Assembly: GCA_002408205.1 (NCBI GenBank)
Contig: DHQY01000005.1
Span: forward strand, 30,917-94,916
DNA length: 64,000 nucleotides
Direction: 5' to 3'
Source of the DNA: Bacteroidales bacterium UBA5326
GTDB lineage: Bacteria > Bacteroidota > Bacteroidia > Bacteroidales > UBA932
Each line of letters begins with the position of its first letter. Within the stretch, counting starts at the first letter, position 1. A program made the translations under genes and the position numbers. Shown piece after piece: positions 45,754-55,300 of this stretch. Under the pieces are notes generated by a model. It did no database searches, had not been told where the DNA came from, and saw only the letters and a program-made list of their open reading frames with translations.

Positions 45754-45776
45754 CTTAGCGTATTTTTTACACTAAG
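45754..45776. promoter_or_regulatory. Inverted-repeat operator candidate upstream of xylR
   Basis: CTTAGCGTA - 5 T - TACACTAAG, matching at 8 of 9 positions per arm, lies 57 bp before the xylR ATG. The rest of 45677-45832 is AT-rich promoter-like DNA without a gene. Autoregulation of the xyl operon by XylR is the likely use. Confidence 0.5.
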
Positions 45777-45832
45777 TTTGTTTTTTTACTTATTTATTTG
45801 TTACTTTGAATTCATACATTTAATCGCCACGA

Positions 45833-46555
45833 ATGACAGCTCAAACCAATCACTCCATTTCTGTAGACTGCGTGATTTTTGGATTTGACGGCAAAACTCT
45901 TCAATGTTTGCTTGTCAGGCGCGACACATTGGATTACAAATTACCCGGCAGCCTGATCTTTGAGAACGAAGATATTCCTTCGGCTGCTTACAGGGTTCTG
46001 GAAGAAATGACAGGCCTGCATGCTGTTTTTCTTAAAGAATTATCTGTTTTTTCCAATCCATCCCGGGTAGGAGATAAGGACCTTGAGTGGATTAACCGGT
46101 ATTATCACGTTAACACTACACGCGTGGTTACGGTGGCTTATTATGCATTACTTAAGCTCGATCACAGGACCGTTTTTTATACAAGTGCCAAAGGGGCGGA
46201 GTGGAAGGATATTTCGACTATTGACCGGTTAGCCATGGATCATAAGGAAATACTTTCCAAAGCGCTTAAGACCCTGAATAAAGATCTGATACATTCCCCG
46301 GTGGCATTCGAAATGCTTCCCAAAAAATTTACTATCAGAGAACTGGAAATTTTGTTTATGGCAATTCTGGGTGTAAAACTGGACAGCCGGAATTTCCGTA
46401 AAAAGATTGCAGAATGCTCTTTCATTGTCCCAACCGGAGACAAGGAAGTAAAGGTGGCTCATAAACCGGCGGCATATTATTATTTTGACAAGAACAAATT
46501 CCTCCGTGAGGAAAAGAAAAAGGTACAATTGAAACTCATTAACTGGAATTATTAA
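45833..46555 (+). CDS. xylR: Nudix-like (NrtR-type) xylose-operon regulator
   Basis: 240 residues. Residues 8-140 are a Nudix fold whose catalytic box is degenerate (GSLIFENEDIPSAAYRVLEEMTGL; the usual REL is RVL), so hydrolysis is unlikely. Residues 150-225 form a winged helix (FTIRELEILFMAILGVKLDSRNFRKKI). This arrangement is that of NrtR/AraR-type repressors that sense sugars in Bacteroidota. It is 3 bp before xylB and should control the operon in response to xylose. A candidate operator is upstream. Confidence 0.8.
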   Translation: MTAQTNHSISVDCVIFGFDGKTLQCLLVRRDTLDYKLPGSLIFENEDIPSAAYRVLEEMTGLHAVFLKELSVFSNPSRVGDKDLEWINRYYHVNTTRVVTVAYYALLKLDHRTVFYTSAKGAEWKDISTIDRLAMDHKEILSKALKTLNKDLIHSPVAFEMLPKKFTIRELEILFMAILGVKLDSRNFRKKIAECSFIVPTGDKEVKVAHKPAAYYYFDKNKFLREEKKKVQLKLINWNY

Positions 46556-46558
46556 CAT

Positions 46559-48043
46559 ATGACAAGTCTAGGAATTGATATCGGCAGTTCATCGGTAAAA
46601 GTGTCTCTTCTGAACATCCAATCGGGTAAATGTCTGGCCGCTGTAACATTGCCCTCGTCTGAAATGCCCATAGAGGCTGCTCACCCGGGTTGGGCGGAAC
46701 AGGATCCCGATATGTGGTGGACCTATGTGTGCGATGCCATTGCCCGCATTGCTGCAACCAATCCACTCAAAGAAATTAAGTCTGTTGGCATCACATATCA
46801 GATGCACGGACTGGTATGTATAGATAAAAACGGGAAGCCGCTCAGAAAGTCCATTATCTGGTGTGACAGCCGGGCGGTAGAAACCGGAGAAAAGGCTTTC
46901 AGGGAGATAGGCCCTGAAAAATGTCTGACGCATTTGCTGAATTCCCCCGGAAACTTTACTGCGTCAAAAATGGCCTGGGTGAAACAAAATGAACCCGAAA
47001 TATTTGCCAGGACTTATAAATTTTTTCTGCCGGGAGATTATATTGCCTACAAGCTCTCGGGCGAAATCTGCACTACCGGATCGGGACTTTCAGAGCAAAT
47101 ACTCTGGGATTTTACCACTGACACCCCGGCTGAATTCGTAAGTGATTATTACGGTATACCTTCTTCTTATCTTCCGGTTCACAAACCTTCACTTGGCATA
47201 CAGAGTTACACTTCGCGTGAAACTGAAATCCGTCTGGGCATTCCCCAGGGGACGCCTATTTCTTACCGGGCAGGGGATCAGCCGAATAATGCTTTTTCGC
47301 TCAACGTAATGGATAGTGGTGAAATTGCTGCAACGGCTGGGACCTCTGGTGTAGTATACGGAATTACAGACACACCCAGGGCAGACAAACAATCACGTGT
47401 CAATCCCTTCCTGCATGTAAACCACAGCTCCGGAAATCCCCGGTACGGAGTACTTCTTTGCATTAACGGCACCGGTATCCTGAATGCCTGGATGCGAAAG
47501 AATGTCTCGCCCGAGTTGAGTTATGCGCAGATGAACGAACTGATGGCACTTGCCCCGGCCGGAAGTGACGGGTTGAGCATCCTTCCTTTCGGGAACGGAG
47601 CGGAACGCATCCTGGAAAACCGTTTCACAGGGGTACAGATTAACGGACTGGACCTGAACAGGCACTCCCGCTCGCATTTCCTTCGTGCCGCACATGAAGG
47701 TATAGCTTTTTCTTTCCGTTACGGTGTGGATATAATGAAAGATATGGGGCTTGTTCCCAAGGTGATTCGTGCCGGCGAAGCCAATATGTTCCTGAGCCCT
47801 GTATTCCGGAATACCCTGGCCACTTTGTGCGATGCCTCCATTGAACTTTACAATACGGACGGTTCGCTGGGCGCTGCACGCGGGGCTGCGTGGGGAGCAG
47901 GTCATTACGAAAGCAGGGAAGCTTGTTTTGCCGGTCTCAAATGCATCAGGAGTGAAGAACCCAGAACATCCTGGCGCGGACCGCTCGAAATGGCATACCA
48001 GAATTGGAAGAATAAATTGGAAAAAGCAATCTCTAACATTTAA
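46559..48043 (+). CDS. xylB: Xylulokinase
   Basis: 494 residues of the FGGY family. LGIDIGSSSVKVSLLN is the N-terminal phosphate loop, YQMHGLVCIDKNG and SIIWCDSRAVETGEK are substrate-site segments, and GDQPNNAFSLNVMDSGEIAATAGTSG and GSLGAARGAAWGAG are conserved C-terminal blocks. It phosphorylates D-xylulose for the pentose-phosphate pathway. Lies between xylR (3 bp) and xylA (11 bp). Confidence 0.95.
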   Translation: MTSLGIDIGSSSVKVSLLNIQSGKCLAAVTLPSSEMPIEAAHPGWAEQDPDMWWTYVCDAIARIAATNPLKEIKSVGITYQMHGLVCIDKNGKPLRKSIIWCDSRAVETGEKAFREIGPEKCLTHLLNSPGNFTASKMAWVKQNEPEIFARTYKFFLPGDYIAYKLSGEICTTGSGLSEQILWDFTTDTPAEFVSDYYGIPSSYLPVHKPSLGIQSYTSRETEIRLGIPQGTPISYRAGDQPNNAFSLNVMDSGEIAATAGTSGVVYGITDTPRADKQSRVNPFLHVNHSSGNPRYGVLLCINGTGILNAWMRKNVSPELSYAQMNELMALAPAGSDGLSILPFGNGAERILENRFTGVQINGLDLNRHSRSHFLRAAHEGIAFSFRYGVDIMKDMGLVPKVIRAGEANMFLSPVFRNTLATLCDASIELYNTDGSLGAARGAAWGAGHYESREACFAGLKCIRSEEPRTSWRGPLEMAYQNWKNKLEKAISNI

Positions 48044-48054
48044 ATACTAATTAT

Positions 48055-49371
48055 ATGGCAACAAAAGAATTTTTTCCCGAAATAGGGAAGATTAAGTTTG
48101 AAGGAAAGGAAAGTAAAAATCCGCTGGCCTTCCGTTATTATGACGCTGAAAAAGTGGTATACGGCAAAAAGATGAAAGATTGGTTCAAATTTGCCATGGC
48201 CTATTGGCATACACTCTGTGCTCAGGGCAGGGACCAGTTTGGAGACGAGACCATGGCACATCCATGGAACGAATCATCTAATGCTGTCAAAGCGGCTAAA
48301 GCAAAAATGGATGCCGGTTTTGAATTCATGCAGAAATTGGGCATTGAGTATTATTGTTTCCATGACGTTGACCTGGTTCAGGAAGGAAAGACAGTGAAAG
48401 AATATGAGGAACGCATGAGAGAAATTGTTGCTTATGCCAAGGAAAAACAGGCAGAAACCGGAATAAAGCTTCTTTGGGGTACTGCCAACGTATTCGGACA
48501 CAAACGTTACATGAACGGGGCTTCTACCAATCCCGATTTTGACGTTCTTTCCCGTGCCGTAGTACAAATAAAAAACGCAATGGATGCTACTATTGAACTC
48601 GGTGGATCCAATTATGTATTCTGGGGCGGTCGCGAGGGCTACATGTCTTTGCTTAACACAGACATGAAACGGGAAAAACATCACATGGGCCTTATGCTTC
48701 AACGTGCCCGTGATTACGCCAGGGCCAAAGGTTTTACCGGAACTTTCCTTATTGAGCCCAAACCCATGGAACCCACAAAACATCAGTACGACGTTGATGT
48801 TGAAACCATTCTTGGGTTCCTGAAAGATTACGGTCTGGACAAAGACTTTAAGATCAATATTGAAGTAAACCACGCTACTTTAGCCGGGCACACCTTTGAA
48901 CACGAACTGCAATGTGCTGCCAATGCCGGAATCCTGGGCTCGATTGATGCCAACCGCGGCGATTACCAGAATGGCTGGGATACAGACCAATTCCCCATTG
49001 ACATCTGGGAAGTTACCCAGGCCATGCTGGTGCTTTTACAGGCAGGCGGTCTGAATAACGGCGGAGTCAACTTTGATGCTCATATCAGAAGAAATTCCAC
49101 CGATCCCCAGGACCTTTTCATTGCGCATATTGCCGGCATGGATACGTTTGCCCGCGGGCTGGAAGCAGCAGCTGCCATTCTTGAGCAGTCTCCCTATCTG
49201 AAAATGCGCAAAGAACGTTATGCATCTTTCGATACAGGCATTGGAAAAGAATACGAAGAAGGAAACCTTGATTTCCAGGCTATATACGAGTACGGCTGCA
49301 AGGTAGGTGAACCAAAGCAGATAAGCGGACAGCAGGAGCTGTACGAATCTATCGTAAGCATGTACATATAG
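48055..49371 (+). CDS. xylA: Xylose isomerase
   Basis: 438 residues, the class II length. LAFRYYDAEKVVYGKKMKDW at the start, YYCFHDVDLV (catalytic His), NYVFWGGREGY and FLIEPKPMEPTKHQYD (metal Glu) and NHATLAGHTFEHEL are the family signatures. It converts D-xylose to D-xylulose. 13 bp before xylE. Confidence 0.97.
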   Translation: MATKEFFPEIGKIKFEGKESKNPLAFRYYDAEKVVYGKKMKDWFKFAMAYWHTLCAQGRDQFGDETMAHPWNESSNAVKAAKAKMDAGFEFMQKLGIEYYCFHDVDLVQEGKTVKEYEERMREIVAYAKEKQAETGIKLLWGTANVFGHKRYMNGASTNPDFDVLSRAVVQIKNAMDATIELGGSNYVFWGGREGYMSLLNTDMKREKHHMGLMLQRARDYARAKGFTGTFLIEPKPMEPTKHQYDVDVETILGFLKDYGLDKDFKINIEVNHATLAGHTFEHELQCAANAGILGSIDANRGDYQNGWDTDQFPIDIWEVTQAMLVLLQAGGLNNGGVNFDAHIRRNSTDPQDLFIAHIAGMDTFARGLEAAAAILEQSPYLKMRKERYASFDTGIGKEYEEGNLDFQAIYEYGCKVGEPKQISGQQELYESIVSMYI

Positions 49372-49384
49372 CATTCGGTATCTG

Positions 49385-50788
49385 ATGAAAGACTATCAAT
49401 CTGGCAGTAAGCTATACCTTTTTGGTATCACCCTCATTGCGGTCATCGGCGGGTTGCTTTTCGGCTACGATACGGCCGTTATTTCCGGGGCGGAAAGAGC
49501 GCTTGAACAATTCTTCTCACAGGCCACCGATTTTGAATATTCAAAAGCATGGCATGGTATTACGGCTTCGAGTGCGTTGATTGGATGCGTTATTGGCGGT
49601 GCCATTTCGGGTTTGCTTGCTTCGCGCTGGGGGCGTCGCAAATCCCTGATATTTGCCTCGGTGTTATTCTTTCTTTCGGCTATGGGGTCCTATCGGCCCG
49701 AGTTTCTTTTCTTTGAATTCGGTAAGCCGAGCTTTTCCCTCCTGCTGGCTTTCAATGCGTACAGAGTTCTCGGCGGAATAGGGGTGGGTCTTGCCTCGGC
49801 CTTATGTCCCATGTATATTGCAGAAGTGGCTCCCGCCAACATAAGAGGAAGGCTGGTTTCATTTAACCAGTTCGCCATTATTTTTGGGATGCTTGTGGTA
49901 TATTTTGTTAACTACCTTATACGGACAAGTCTTCCCGGCGATATTGAACAGGCTATGATTGCCGTTGGCTGGAGAAGGATGTTCGTGAGTGAAGCCTTTC
50001 CGGCTGCAACTTTCGGTTTTTTATTGTTACTTGTGCCCGAAACACCCCGATTCCTGGTTATGTCCGGAAAGGACGACAAAGCATTGCGTGTGCTTTCCCG
50101 TATTAACGGCGTAGAAACGGCAAAAGGAATTCTGGCAGAGATCCGGGAGACTGTTGCGGAGAAAAGAGATAAGTTATTTTCCTACGGCGTTACGGTTGTG
50201 ATGATAGGGATCCTCCTTTCGTTTTTCCAGCAGGCTGTGGGAATTAATGTAGTTCTCTATTATGCGCCCCGTATTTTTGAAAATATGGGAGCATCCGGAG
50301 ACGCCTCGTTGATGCAGACGGTTGTCATGGGTGTGGTAAATATTATTTTTACCGTTGTGGCTATTCTCACCGTGGATAAATTTGGCCGCAAACCATTGCT
50401 TGTGATAGGATCTGTGGGTATGATGACAGGCATGATCGCCCTGAGCATTCTTTCGTTCAAAGATGTCATTGGCATAGCTGCCCTGGTGTTCATTATTATA
50501 TATACCGCTTCTTTTATGATGAGCTGGGGACCCATATGCTGGGTACTTATTTCCGAGATCTTTCCCAATACCATACGGGGTCAGGCCGTAGCCATTGCCG
50601 TAGCTGCACAGTGGATATCTAATTTTGTGGTGTCCTCTACGTTCCCTTCACTCAGCGAGTGGAGTGTGGGAGGAACATATCTCATTTATGCCGTCTTCTC
50701 ATTACTTTCCGCTGTTTTTGTTCTCAGGTTCGTTCCCGAAACAAAAGGCAAAACGTTGGAAGATATGACCAGGCTATGGAAAAAATAA
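49385..50788 (+). CDS. xylE: D-xylose:H+ symporter (MFS)
   Basis: 467 residues with 12 predicted membrane helices. Sugar-porter motifs: GGLLFGYDTAVISGAE, RWGRRK, VPETPRFLV, QQAVGINVVLYYAP and PETKGKTLEDM. It imports xylose with protons across the inner membrane. Last gene of xylRBAE, followed by a strong terminator. Confidence 0.93.
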   Translation: MKDYQSGSKLYLFGITLIAVIGGLLFGYDTAVISGAERALEQFFSQATDFEYSKAWHGITASSALIGCVIGGAISGLLASRWGRRKSLIFASVLFFLSAMGSYRPEFLFFEFGKPSFSLLLAFNAYRVLGGIGVGLASALCPMYIAEVAPANIRGRLVSFNQFAIIFGMLVVYFVNYLIRTSLPGDIEQAMIAVGWRRMFVSEAFPAATFGFLLLLVPETPRFLVMSGKDDKALRVLSRINGVETAKGILAEIRETVAEKRDKLFSYGVTVVMIGILLSFFQQAVGINVVLYYAPRIFENMGASGDASLMQTVVMGVVNIIFTVVAILTVDKFGRKPLLVIGSVGMMTGMIALSILSFKDVIGIAALVFIIIYTASFMMSWGPICWVLISEIFPNTIRGQAVAIAVAAQWISNFVVSSTFPSLSEWSVGGTYLIYAVFSLLSAVFVLRFVPETKGKTLEDMTRLWKK

Positions 50789-50794
50789 ATAAGC

Positions 50795-50823
50795 AAAGCG
50801 CGCCCGAAAGGCGCGCTTTTTTT
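50795..50823 (+). terminator. Terminator of the xyl operon
   Basis: AAAGCGCGCC - CGAAA - GGCGCGCTTT with seven T, 7 bp after the xylE stop. Confidence 0.92.
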
Positions 50824-50824
50824 A

Positions 50825-50911
50825 TCAGCCAAAAAGTTGCATGCCCCAGACTACGGCGGAAAAGCCCGATACAATCAGGACAATAAGAAGATAAAAGATC
50901 CAGGTTTCCAT
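50825..50911 (-). CDS. 28-residue membrane peptide
   Basis: ATG at 50911 to TGA at 50827-50825. The product METWIFYLLIVLIVSGF continues to a short SAVVWGMQLFG end: a single hydrophobic helix with almost no soluble part. It lies 23 bp downstream of a second peptide gene of the same kind, and no other gene is present in this stretch. Its 3' end abuts the xyl terminator. Could be a small-subunit or toxin-like peptide; family not recognised. Confidence 0.5.
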   Translation of the reverse strand: METWIFYLLIVLIVSGFSAVVWGMQLFG

Positions 50912-50934
50912 AGTAATGAATTTTGTTTTGTGAT

Positions 50935-51030
50935 TTATTGCAGAACTAAGCTCATAACGAGCAGGATAAGTGCTCCGGCAAAGCCGGTCAGTCCGGATAC
51001 GAACAAAAGAATTTCGATCAGTAGTTCCAT
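50935..51030 (-). CDS. 31-residue membrane peptide
   Basis: ATG at 51030 to TAA at 50937-50935. Starts MELLIEILLFVSGLTGF and ends LLVMSLVLQ: one membrane helix with a Gly-rich middle. First of two tandem micro-genes divergent from rmuC. A long AT-rich leader precedes it. Confidence 0.5.
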   Translation of the reverse strand: MELLIEILLFVSGLTGFAGALILLVMSLVLQ

Positions 51031-51085
51031 ATTTATTGAGTTTAAGTTAATATACAAGATAAAATTAATCTATTTTTTTATTTTG

Positions 51086-51093
51086 TAGCTTTG
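51086..51093 (+). promoter_or_regulatory. -7 element of rmuC
   Basis: TAGCTTTG ends 4 bp before the rmuC ATG at 51098. Confidence 0.55.
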
Positions 51094-51097
51094 TTTT

Positions 51098-52276
51098 ATG
51101 GATATTGTTCTCGTAATTACCTTTTTCCTGGCAGGCCTGGTTGCCGGAGTTCTCATTGCGATCCTTTACTTTGGAAGGAAACTGAATACAAAAGAGAGGG
51201 AGATCCGTGAACTCGGGGCCGGGTATGCATCGGCTCAGACAGCTCTTGAACTCCAGAAGAAAGAATTGCAGGAAATGCAGGAACGTCTTACCCTGCAGTT
51301 CGAGAATATGGCCAACCGCATCCTGGAAAATAATTCCCGGAAATTTACTTTAAGCAATCAGGAGAACATGGAACAATTGCTTAAGCCTTTAGGGGAACAA
51401 TTGACGGCTTTCCGCAAAAAAGTAGAAGACACCCATCTGGAGGAAACGCGTCAGCGTTCCTACCTGGAAGAACGTATAAAAGGTCTCATAGAACAGACGA
51501 ATAAGGTAAGTGCGCAGGCAAATAATCTGGCCGATGCACTTAAGGGCCAGAATAAAACCCAGGGAAACTGGGGCGAGATGTTGCTGGAAAGGATTCTGGA
51601 GCAGTCCGGACTGGAGAAAGACGTACACTATACCATGCAGGAACCTTTCCGCACCAGCGACGGGAAGCTGCTTTATCCCGATGTGGTTGTTCATCTGCCC
51701 GGAGAACGGGTTATCATATTGGATTCGAAAGTATCGCTGCTTGCGTATGACCGTTACGTGAATGCAGAAACGTCCGGTGACCGGGACAGCGCATTGCAGG
51801 ATCACCTGCTGTCTGTCCGCCGTCACGTCGATGAGCTGGCTTCCAAACAATACGATCGTTTTGACGGCTCTCTTGATTTTACCATGATGTTTATTCCTGT
51901 GGAACCGGCTTATCTGACAGCTATAAAAACAGATTCCAATCTCTGGAGTTACGCCTATTCCAGGCGGATCCTGCTCATAAGCCCCACAAACCTTATTGCC
52001 TGTCTCAAATTGATGTCCGATCTCTGGAGCCGGGAGATGCAGAGTCGGAATGCCATGCAGATTGCAGAAAGAGGGGCTTTGCTCTACGACAAGTTTGTAG
52101 GGTTTGTTAATTCACTCGAGTCCATAGGGAGTAATCTGGCCAAGTCGCAGGAAGCGTATACAGCGGCGATGAAGCAACTCAGAGAGGGAAACGGTAACCT
52201 CATGGGGCAGGCGTTAAAACTCAGGGAACTGGGCGTTAAAGCTAATAAGGTATTAGAAAAAAAGCTGCCTGAATAA
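51098..52276 (+). CDS. rmuC: RmuC family DNA recombination protein
   Basis: 392 residues. An N-terminal membrane helix (IVLVITFFLAGLVAGVLIAILYF) is followed by a coiled coil (about 30-140) and the PD-(D/E)XK-like RmuC domain (GNWGEMLLERILEQSGL, LYPDVVVHLPGERVIILDSKVSL, MMFIPVEPAYLTAI). It is proposed to be a membrane-anchored nuclease that limits inversion recombination. The terminator overlaps its last codons. Confidence 0.94.
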   Translation: MDIVLVITFFLAGLVAGVLIAILYFGRKLNTKEREIRELGAGYASAQTALELQKKELQEMQERLTLQFENMANRILENNSRKFTLSNQENMEQLLKPLGEQLTAFRKKVEDTHLEETRQRSYLEERIKGLIEQTNKVSAQANNLADALKGQNKTQGNWGEMLLERILEQSGLEKDVHYTMQEPFRTSDGKLLYPDVVVHLPGERVIILDSKVSLLAYDRYVNAETSGDRDSALQDHLLSVRRHVDELASKQYDRFDGSLDFTMMFIPVEPAYLTAIKTDSNLWSYAYSRRILLISPTNLIACLKLMSDLWSREMQSRNAMQIAERGALLYDKFVGFVNSLESIGSNLAKSQEAYTAAMKQLREGNGNLMGQALKLRELGVKANKVLEKKLPE

Positions 52277-52291
52277 CCGGGCAGCTTTTTT
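52258..52291 (+). terminator. Terminator overlapping the rmuC end
   Basis: AAAAAGCTGCC (52258-52268), 11 bp loop holding the stop codon, then GGCAGCTTTTTT. The left arm is coding. Confidence 0.85.
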
Positions 52292-52310
52292 CTTGTAATT
52301 GGTTCAGATT

Positions 52311-55300
52311 TTATTGAGCCAGACGTTTGTAATTTTCATAACGCAGTTTGGCATACGTTTCGGTCAGGGCAAACAATTCGGCAGCCTGATCCGGGAAGGT
52401 CTTAAGCAGCGAACTGTAACGGACTTCACCCTTAATGAAATCCTGGAACTTACTCCAGTCAGGTTCTTTGCTGTCCAGAGTGAACGGATTTTGTCCCTGA
52501 TCGGACAACGCGGGGTTAAACCGGTAAAGCTGCCAGTATCCGCATTCAACGGCCAGTTTTTCCTCGGCCTGGGATTTGCCCATCCCCTTAACCAAACCGT
52601 GGTTGATACACGGCGCGTATGCAATGATCAAAGAAGGCCCGTTGTAAGCCTCGGCTTCCTTCAGCGTCTTAAGCAATTGCTGGTTGTTTGCTCCCATGGC
52701 TACCTGTGCTACATAAACATAACCATAACTCATAGCCATCATCCCCAGGTCTTTTTTGCGGATACGTTTTCCCGATGTGGCAAATTTGGCAACGGCGCCT
52801 GTAGGCGTGGATTTGGAAGACTGCCCGCCGGTGTTGGAGTAAACCTCGGTATCGAGAACCAGTACGTTAACATTATTGCCGCTGGCCAAAACATGGTCTA
52901 AACCACCGTACCCGATATCATATGCCCAACCGTCGCCGCCAAAGATCCACTGTGAACGCGGAGTAAGGAACCCGCGCAGTTCATAGATCTCACGCAAAGG
53001 CTGGATCTTGGTGTTGCTGATAAGCGGAACGATCTTATCTACCAATGCCACTGCCTTGGAATAATCATCACGAACAGTCAGGTATTCTGTGAACAGTCCC
53101 TTTATTTCTGCGCTTACGTTTTCGTCATTTTGTGCGGCCAGCATCATATTGGCCAGTTTTTCGCGTATCTTGTTAGCTCCTACGTGCATACCCAGACCGA
53201 ATTCGGCATTGTCCTCAAACAGGGAGTTAGCCCATGAAGGCCCGCGGCCGTTCTTATCGGTTGTATAAGGAGATGAAGGATACGAAGCTCCGTAAATGGA
53301 AGAACATCCTGTGGCATTGGCAACCATCATATGATCTCCAAAAAGCTGTGTAATTGTCTTGATATAAGGAGTTTCACCGCAGCCGGCGCAGGCACCAGAG
53401 AATTCAAACAAAGGCTGTGCGAACTGGAGGTTCTTGACGCTTTGTTCCTTGGGCGCAATGGTATCTTTGTACCCGACGGTCGCATGCATGTAATCGAAGT
53501 TAGCCTGTTCTGCCAGCTGTGATTCAAGAGGTTTCATTTCAAGAGCCTTTGTCTTGGCGGGACATACATCGGCACAGTTACCGCAACCGGTACAATCCAG
53601 CGGGCTTATCTGCATGGTGAAAGTATAACCTTTCATGGCGGCGATACCTGCCGTACGTTTTACAGATTCGGGAGCCTTTGCAGCTTCTTCCTCTGTCATC
53701 AGGAACGGACGGATTACTCCGTGAGGACAAGCGTAGGCACACTGGTTACACTGAATACAGTTGGCAGGAATCCACTCGGGAACAGAAGTGGCGATGCCGC
53801 GTTTTTCAAAGGTCGAGCTTCCCATGGGCATGGTGCCGTCTTCGTAGCCTTTGAAAACACTTACAGGGAGATCGTCTCCATTCTGTGCGTTGATCACATC
53901 GGCAACATGTTTTACCCATTCAGGGGCGAGACGGTTATGGGTGTCTGCTTCGAACTTGGCGGAGCAATTGATCCATTCGGGGTCCACTTCCACTTTTTCG
54001 ATCTCACCGCCACGGTCCACAGCTGCATAGTTCATTTTCACGATCTTCTCTCCCTTCTTGCCGTATGACTTATCAATGAAATGCTTCATTTCCTTAATTG
54101 CCAGTTCGTAAGGTATAACATTGGCAATCTTGAAGAAAGCAGACTGAAGAATAGTATTGGTGCGGTTGCCAAGACCTATCTCTTCGGCTATCTGGGTGGC
54201 ATTGATAATATAGAGATTGATTTTCTTTTCTGCCAGGGTACGTTTGATAAAATCTGGCAGCTGTTTTTTTGTTTCTTCTGCATCCCAAAGACTGTTGAGC
54301 AATAAGGTGCCGCCTTTCTTGATCCCGCGCAGGATATCGTACTTGCGCATATAGGAAGGTACATGGCAGGCCACGAAATCCGGGGTCGTTACCAGGTAAG
54401 GGGAATTGATGGGCTTATCGCCAAAACGGAGGTGCGAACAGGTAAAGCCGCCTGATTTCTTGGAATCGTAGGCAAAGTATGCCTGGCAATATTTAGGGGT
54501 GGTTTCACCAATGATCTTGATGGTGTTCTTGTTGGCTCCCACGGTGCCGTCGGAACCCAGTCCAAAAAATTTACATTCGTAAGTACCGGGTTGCGCCATG
54601 GAAACTTCTTCTTTTTGGGGCAGGGATTTGAAGCTGACATCGTCAATGATGCCAATCGTGAAGCCGTTTTTGGGCTCTTTGCGGCTGAGATTTTCAAAAA
54701 CAGCCAGAATTTGTGCAGGCGTGGTGTCTTTGGAGGAAAGACCGTAACGACCGCCCACGATACCGGGTGCGTTGGGGTCTTCAGCATAGATGGTTTTAAT
54801 GTCCATGTAGAGTGGTTCTCCCAGGGCTCCGGGTTCTTTAGTTCTGTCCAGAACGGCAATGTTCTTAACGCTCTTTGGCATAACGCGCAGGAAATACTTG
54901 GCCGAGAAAGGACGGTAAAGATGGACGGAAATAACACCTACACGATTTCCCTGGGCATTCAGGTAGTCAACCGTTTCTTTTATGGTGTCGCATACAGATC
55001 CCATAGCAATGATCACGCGGTCTGCCTGTTCGTGACCATAATAGTTGAACGGCAGATACGAACGGCCGGTCAGTTCGGAAATCTCGCCCATGTATCGTGC
55101 AACGATATCGGGAACAGCTTCATAAAATGAATTGGCTGCTTCGCGGGATTGGAAATATACATCGGGGTTCTGAGCAGTACCGCGGGTAACGGGCTGGTTG
55201 GGGTTCAGGGCGCGTTCACGGAACGAAGCCAGAGCCTTGGCACTGATCATTTCCTTCAGAGAATCGGAATCTATCAGTTCAATTTTCTGGATCTCATGAG

